A program made the translations under genes and the position numbers. A stretch of 16,264 nucleotides of DNA from JANXVV01 sp038230975 (GTDB lineage: Bacteria > Planctomycetota > Phycisphaerae > Tepidisphaerales > Tepidisphaeraceae), in assembly GCA_038230975.1 (NCBI GenBank), contig JBBRMF010000104.1, positions 1 through 16,264 on the forward strand, in the 5' to 3' direction. Below are positions 15,065-16,264 of this stretch, one piece after another. Within the stretch, counting starts at the first letter, position 1. Each line of letters opens with the position of its first letter. Below the pieces are notes generated by a model. The model did no database searches and was not told the DNA's origin. It worked only from the letters and a program-made list of their open reading frames with translations.

Positions 15065-15085
15065 GGTGGGTGTATTCGCCTCAAG
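15065..15085 (+). repeat. Single copy of GGTGGGTGTATTCGCC-type repeat
   Basis: GGTGGGTGTATTCGCC followed by TCAAG. Related copies lie at 15342-15362 and, inverted, at 15383-15403. This copy and the one at 15342-15362 share ends in opposite orientation (GGTGGG and CCTCAAG), giving an inverted pair 256 bases apart that agree at 15 of 21 positions. Confidence 0.5.
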
Positions 15086-15346
15086 TTCAGCCGCTTCTTT
15101 TGAGAGTTCCCATGTGCGTTTCTTCCACAAGGCGTTGTGATTCCTCCAGGCCGGACGGCAATACGGGCACGCCCGGACGCTTGTCGATGAGGGGATCGCG
15201 GCCCAATCGCCCGGGGTTGGCATCCGAAACGGGACCGGTTCCCGACGACGAACGAGTCCGGGCGTCCGAGGTCCACCGACTCATAACCCAGGGAACCACG
15301 GCCTTTTGCGGAGAAAGTGGCATAGAAAAGACGAGGCTAAACTTGA

Positions 15347-15403
15347 GGTGTACTCGCCCACCATCCGTCTCATTGGAAGATCGGTGGGCGAATAGACCCA
15401 CCC
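15347..15403. repeat. Inverted repeat pair of the second family, before the pseudopilin gene
   Basis: GGTGTACTCGCCCACC at 15347-15362 and GGTGGGCGAATAGACC at 15383-15398 are reverse complements at 14 of 16 positions across a 20-base loop. The flanking bases extend the family consensus GGGTGGGTNTANTCGCC to 15403. The sequence differs from the GTGGCAYGGGC family but has the same head-to-head layout. Confidence 0.6.
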
Positions 15404-15537
15404 AACATCTAATTTTCTCTTTACTTTCCGCCGATTGTATTGGACGTATTGAATAGCGGTTTTGCACTGCAAATACCACGATCCATTCGGGTAAGTGGAC
15501 GATATACACAGGTGAAGCCGGACACGAAAGGGTACGC

Positions 15538-16104
15538 ATGCGCAACATATTGCAATCACCTCGCGAACGCCGCGGGACACGTCGGGCGTTTACGCTCGTG
15601 GAGATTCTGGTGGTGGTGATCATTATGGGGATTGCCTCGGCGGTGGTTATTCCAAATCTTGGCACGCACAATGATCTGAACGCGGCGTCGGCGGCGCGTA
15701 CGGTCGTGGCGGACCTGATCTTCGCCCAGAATCGGGCGATTCTTGGCCAATCCATGCGATACTTGAAGTTCGATACAGCCAATCAGCAATACTCGATCCT
15801 CACCTGCGCACCCAATGCCGGGACACTGACCTACGAGCAAAATCCGTCTTCACTCCAAAACTACATCACGCTGTTTAGCACGAGCGCCCCGCCCGGTGCG
15901 TTCCAGACGGTGCAGTTGTTGACGCCAAATGCCGATGGAAAGACATGCCTGTCGTTCGATGAGTTGGGCCAACCGTACGCATGCGATGTATCAACAGGAG
16001 TTGCAACGTTGCTGGTGAGTCAGGCGACGATTCCGGTGAAATGTGGAACGTTCACACTGACGGTTTATGTGGAGCCGTATACGGGATCTTTGAGCGTGCA
16101 GTAG
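15538..16104 (+). CDS. GspH-like pseudopilin (type II secretion or type IV pilus prepilin)
   Basis: 188-residue minor-pilin-like protein. The basic leader RRERRGTRRA-type region (actual residues 9-17) is followed by FTLVEILVVVIIMGI, a class III prepilin signal. Cleavage by prepilin peptidase is predicted between Ala17 and Phe18, with Glu22 as the conserved fifth residue of the mature protein. Ala at -1 replaces the usual Gly. The hydrophobic N-terminal helix (about 18-39) anchors the protein in the inner membrane before assembly. The C-terminal globular part (about 60-188) is beta-rich with four cysteines at 90, 137, 149 and 169, possibly two disulfides. The protein length and ARTVVADLIFAQNRAILG helix fit GspH/FimT-type subunits. 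ATG 15538 has AAAGGG five bases upstream. No other secretion gene is within the window, though one could follow beyond the end. Confidence 0.85.
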   Translation: MRNILQSPRERRGTRRAFTLVEILVVVIIMGIASAVVIPNLGTHNDLNAASAARTVVADLIFAQNRAILGQSMRYLKFDTANQQYSILTCAPNAGTLTYEQNPSSLQNYITLFSTSAPPGAFQTVQLLTPNADGKTCLSFDELGQPYACDVSTGVATLLVSQATIPVKCGTFTLTVYVEPYTGSLSVQ

Positions 16105-16132
16105 TTTAGAGCACTTTTCAGGTTGGTCGTTG

Positions 16133-16144
16133 CCCGATGTCGGG
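16133..16144 (+). terminator. Small hairpin after the pseudopilin gene
   Basis: CCCGA, loop TG, TCGGG forms a perfect 5-bp stem 28 bases past the stop codon. It is followed by TGCCAC, the inverse end of the GTGGCA repeat family, so it may be a degenerate repeat copy. No U-tract follows. Confidence 0.25.
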
Positions 16145-16264
16145 TGCCACGGGTCGCGGGGGGTCAAACCCCAGGGGCGCGGGGCCCCCCCAACCCAACG
16201 AGCGGGGGGGGCACCACCAGGAGGAGCCCCCAAATAACCCCCAACAACCAAGGGAACACCCAAA

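Larger units (their letters stand above)
14727..15537. other. 811-base gap between helicase and pseudopilin
   Basis: No credible gene. Several open frames cross it on both strands, but none has a recognisable domain, a good ribosome site or consistent codon use. It contains the helicase promoter candidate at one end, a second palindromic repeat family (15065-15085, 15342-15403), AT-rich short direct repeats around 15000-15020, and the pseudopilin ribosome site at the other end. The segment 15086-15341 between repeat copies is GC-rich and unexplained. Confidence 0.6.

Noticed and set aside
15020..15223. Minus-strand frame with a CPYC motif and a Glu/Ala/Leu-rich stretch that looks protein-like
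   Set aside because: The Ala/Asn/Thr/Pro part is encoded by the palindromic repeat itself, a different minus-strand frame looks equally plausible, and no start signal was found.
14800..15456. 218-codon open frame on the plus strand in the large gap
   Set aside because: Overlaps the helicase promoter, no domain or ribosome site, composition rich in Arg/Pro/Ser as in antisense or non-coding frames, and it runs through the repeat copies.
1..16264. tRNA, rRNA, CRISPR, insertion sequence or prophage signals
   Set aside because: No tRNA-like arms, no regularly spaced direct repeats and no transposase or integrase reading frame could be found by eye.

Overview
The window looks like chromosomal DNA from a member of the Planctomycetota, possibly class Phycisphaerae. 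The main evidence is a pair of secreted S53 peptidases whose N-termini carry a short LExRxM(L/F)(S/T)A block in place of an ordinary hydrophobic signal peptide. That block resembles the planctomycete LEPR-xLL motif. A pseudopilin with an RRA/FTLVE processing site and intergenic GTGGCAYGGGC-type palindromes fit the same group. This assignment is an inference from protein style; no rRNA or other marker gene is present.

Layout. Bases 82-9840 hold four genes, all on the minus strand. In transcription order they are two paralogous S53 (sedolisin-type) peptidases with C-terminal CARDB-like beta domains, then a REC/HD-GYP/REC/GGDEF cyclic-di-GMP regulator, then a BarA-type hybrid histidine kinase with two receiver domains and an Hpt domain. 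The last two are 47 bases apart and very likely form one signalling operon. The peptidases are probably transcribed separately, since hairpins follow each stop codon. A plus-strand membrane protein of unknown function diverges from the upstream peptidase. The space between them holds overlapping -10-like elements for both directions.

Bases 11042-12322 carry two small plus-strand lipoprotein genes. One is a cysteine/lysine/glycine-rich protein (CKGxNxCKGxGGCK twice) resembling bufferin-type (BufA2-like) metallophores, followed by a textbook terminator. The other is a gluzincin-like HExxH metallopeptidase. Convergent to these, on the minus strand, is a complete UvrD/PcrA-type helicase. The 73-base gap between the two convergent stop codons is almost entirely one 25-base-arm palindrome.

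Bases 14727-15537 contain no credible gene but hold a second palindromic repeat family. A plus-strand type II/IV pseudopilin (GspH-like) follows. The last ~110 bases are a mix of G, C and A homopolymer blocks that looks like a poor contig end.

No mobile element, CRISPR array, tRNA or rRNA was found. The most unusual items are the single-chain c-di-GMP synthase/hydrolase with both active sites intact and two receivers, the orphan bufferin-like lipoprotein, the pro-domain-less tandem S53 peptidases, and the paired palindromic repeats.
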